Of a stretch of DNA of 5,971 bases, positions 5,271 to 5,971 are shown piece after piece. Both the position numbers and the translations under genes were made by a program. This stretch comes from Desulfobacterales bacterium. GTDB taxonomy: Bacteria > Desulfobacterota > Desulfobacteria > Desulfobacterales > JAHEIW01. The notes below the pieces were generated by a model, which was not told the DNA's origin, searched no databases, and saw nothing but the letters and a program-made list of their open reading frames with translations. The DNA lies in the NCBI GenBank assembly GCA_030145015.1, contig JAQYWI010000270.1, positions 1 through 5,971 on the forward strand. Direction: 5' to 3'. How positions within the stretch are numbered: position 1 is the stretch's first letter; every line of letters begins with the position of its first letter.

Positions 5271-5971
5271 CTTTTTCTTTGGGGATAGCAGGAACAGATT
5301 TACAAACTTCGGATCAAGTTCTTCCGGGGCCACCCGTCCGTATTCGCTTTCAATTTCGTTAAATAGATCCGCAAAAGTTTGGCCCAGCCGATCGGTAATT
5401 TCATAATCTTTCAGACCCGTTTTTGCCGCCAGCCAATTTAAAAACGAGGCTTTCATTTCCACAGGAATTTTTCTAGCGGGTTCGCTGCCGGAATCCGCCC
5501 GGCCCGGCAGCAATTTTTTAAAAAAAGGATGAAACTGTTTAACCGTCAAGGGCTTTAATAGAGTACTTTTTAATCCGCGATATTGTCGGGCCCAGAGCGT
5601 AAGAAGGAGATTTTTGTAAGTCAGAAAGCCATATTGGGAGACAGAACCGATCTTGATGTTCATCAACGCGAGCAAATCATCAACGCCAACAATCTGATTA
5701 AAAATCTTTTCGATTTTACGGATATCTTCAAGGGTCGCAAATTCCCTGTATAAAACGCCGGTTTTATAATTATCATAAAAAAGCGGCTTTTTAACCAAAA
5801 GCCCGCCGACGATACCCAGCCATTGTTCGCCCCAGAAAGTCAAGCGCAGTCCCGCCCGGGCAAACCAGCATTTTGAAAGCCATTTTTCCGCTCGCCATTT
5901 CAGCTTGAGTGCGCGCCCAAAACCGACCCGGAATATATCTTGAAGTGCATAACGGGTAATCAGGACGGCCG
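5268..5971 (-). CDS. Hypothetical protein, C-terminal part (start outside the window)
   Basis: The minus-strand frame is open from the right edge to TAG at 5270-5268, giving 233 complete C-terminal residues. A TTG at 5843-5841 is in frame but has no need to be the start, since coding continues upstream (ALQDIFRVGFGRALKLKWRAEKW). The visible protein is basic and rich in aromatic and leucine residues, with predicted helices, no clear membrane span and no catalytic motif I recognise. The segment FRVGFGRALKLK and the overall look faintly recall large uncharacterised deltaproteobacterial proteins of the DUF6178 type; this is a recollection and weak. The C-terminus ends LLSPKKK, and its stop codon lies in the inverted repeat of the neighbouring MITE-like element, so the natural end may have been altered. 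It converges on the nifS-like gene and is transcribed independently. Confidence 0.8.
   Translation of the reverse strand, partial: AVLITRYALQDIFRVGFGRALKLKWRAEKWLSKCWFARAGLRLTFWGEQWLGIVGGLLVKKPLFYDNYKTGVLYREFATLEDIRKIEKIFNQIVGVDDLLALMNIKIGSVSQYGFLTYKNLLLTLWARQYRGLKSTLLKPLTVKQFHPFFKKLLPGRADSGSEPARKIPVEMKASFLNWLAAKTGLKDYEITDRLGQTFADLFNEIESEYGRVAPEELDPKFVNLFLLSPKKK

Overview
The window carries four complete genes on the plus strand and one truncated gene entering on the minus strand from the right edge. No rRNA, tRNA or CRISPR array is visible. The gene types suggest an anaerobic proteobacterium-like organism, most plausibly Desulfobacterota (Desulfobacterales or relatives): an acyl-CoA dehydrogenase behind a sigma-54 (-24/-12) promoter, an isolated hutI, a free-standing selenocysteine-lyase-like NifS homologue, strong AGGAGG ribosome binding sites, moderate GC, and repeat-rich spacers. 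This placement is inference; the window has no phylogenetic marker.

Layout. Bases 1-460 are AT-rich with no convincing gene. A near-consensus sigma-54 promoter (462-477) lies about 50 nt before an acyl-CoA dehydrogenase gene (531-1679), and a perfect 10-bp palindrome of GntR-operator type sits about 80 bp upstream of it. A good intrinsic terminator (1683-1710) ends this unit. Next come hutI, imidazolonepropionase (1788-3065, TTG start, strong RBS), and, 1 nt after its stop, a 93-residue protein with two CxxC pairs and one C-terminal membrane helix (3067-3348). A 510-bp spacer (3349-3858) holds an 18-nt palindrome, a pair of 13-nt direct repeats and an 8-bp-period tandem array running into the RBS of a group I cysteine desulfurase / selenocysteine lyase homologue (3859-4998). 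The region between that gene and the convergent minus-strand gene (stop at 5268) holds a short heptamer array and a roughly 199-bp MITE-like element (5072-5270). The element has 38-39-bp imperfect terminal inverted repeats beginning with TA and an internal 12-bp perfect inverted repeat around a second hairpin.

How the genes relate. The acyl-CoA dehydrogenase (fatty, branched-chain or other acyl-CoA oxidation via ETF) and HutI (histidine to glutamate) are both catabolic, but the terminator between them argues for separate transcription. The NifS-like enzyme stands alone, without iscU, iscA or other Fe-S genes nearby. No obvious defence or biosynthetic system is present. The most unusual items are the MITE-like element whose terminus supplies the stop codon of the convergent gene, the octamer array that could mask the nifS-like RBS, and the HutI-coupled zinc-ribbon membrane protein.
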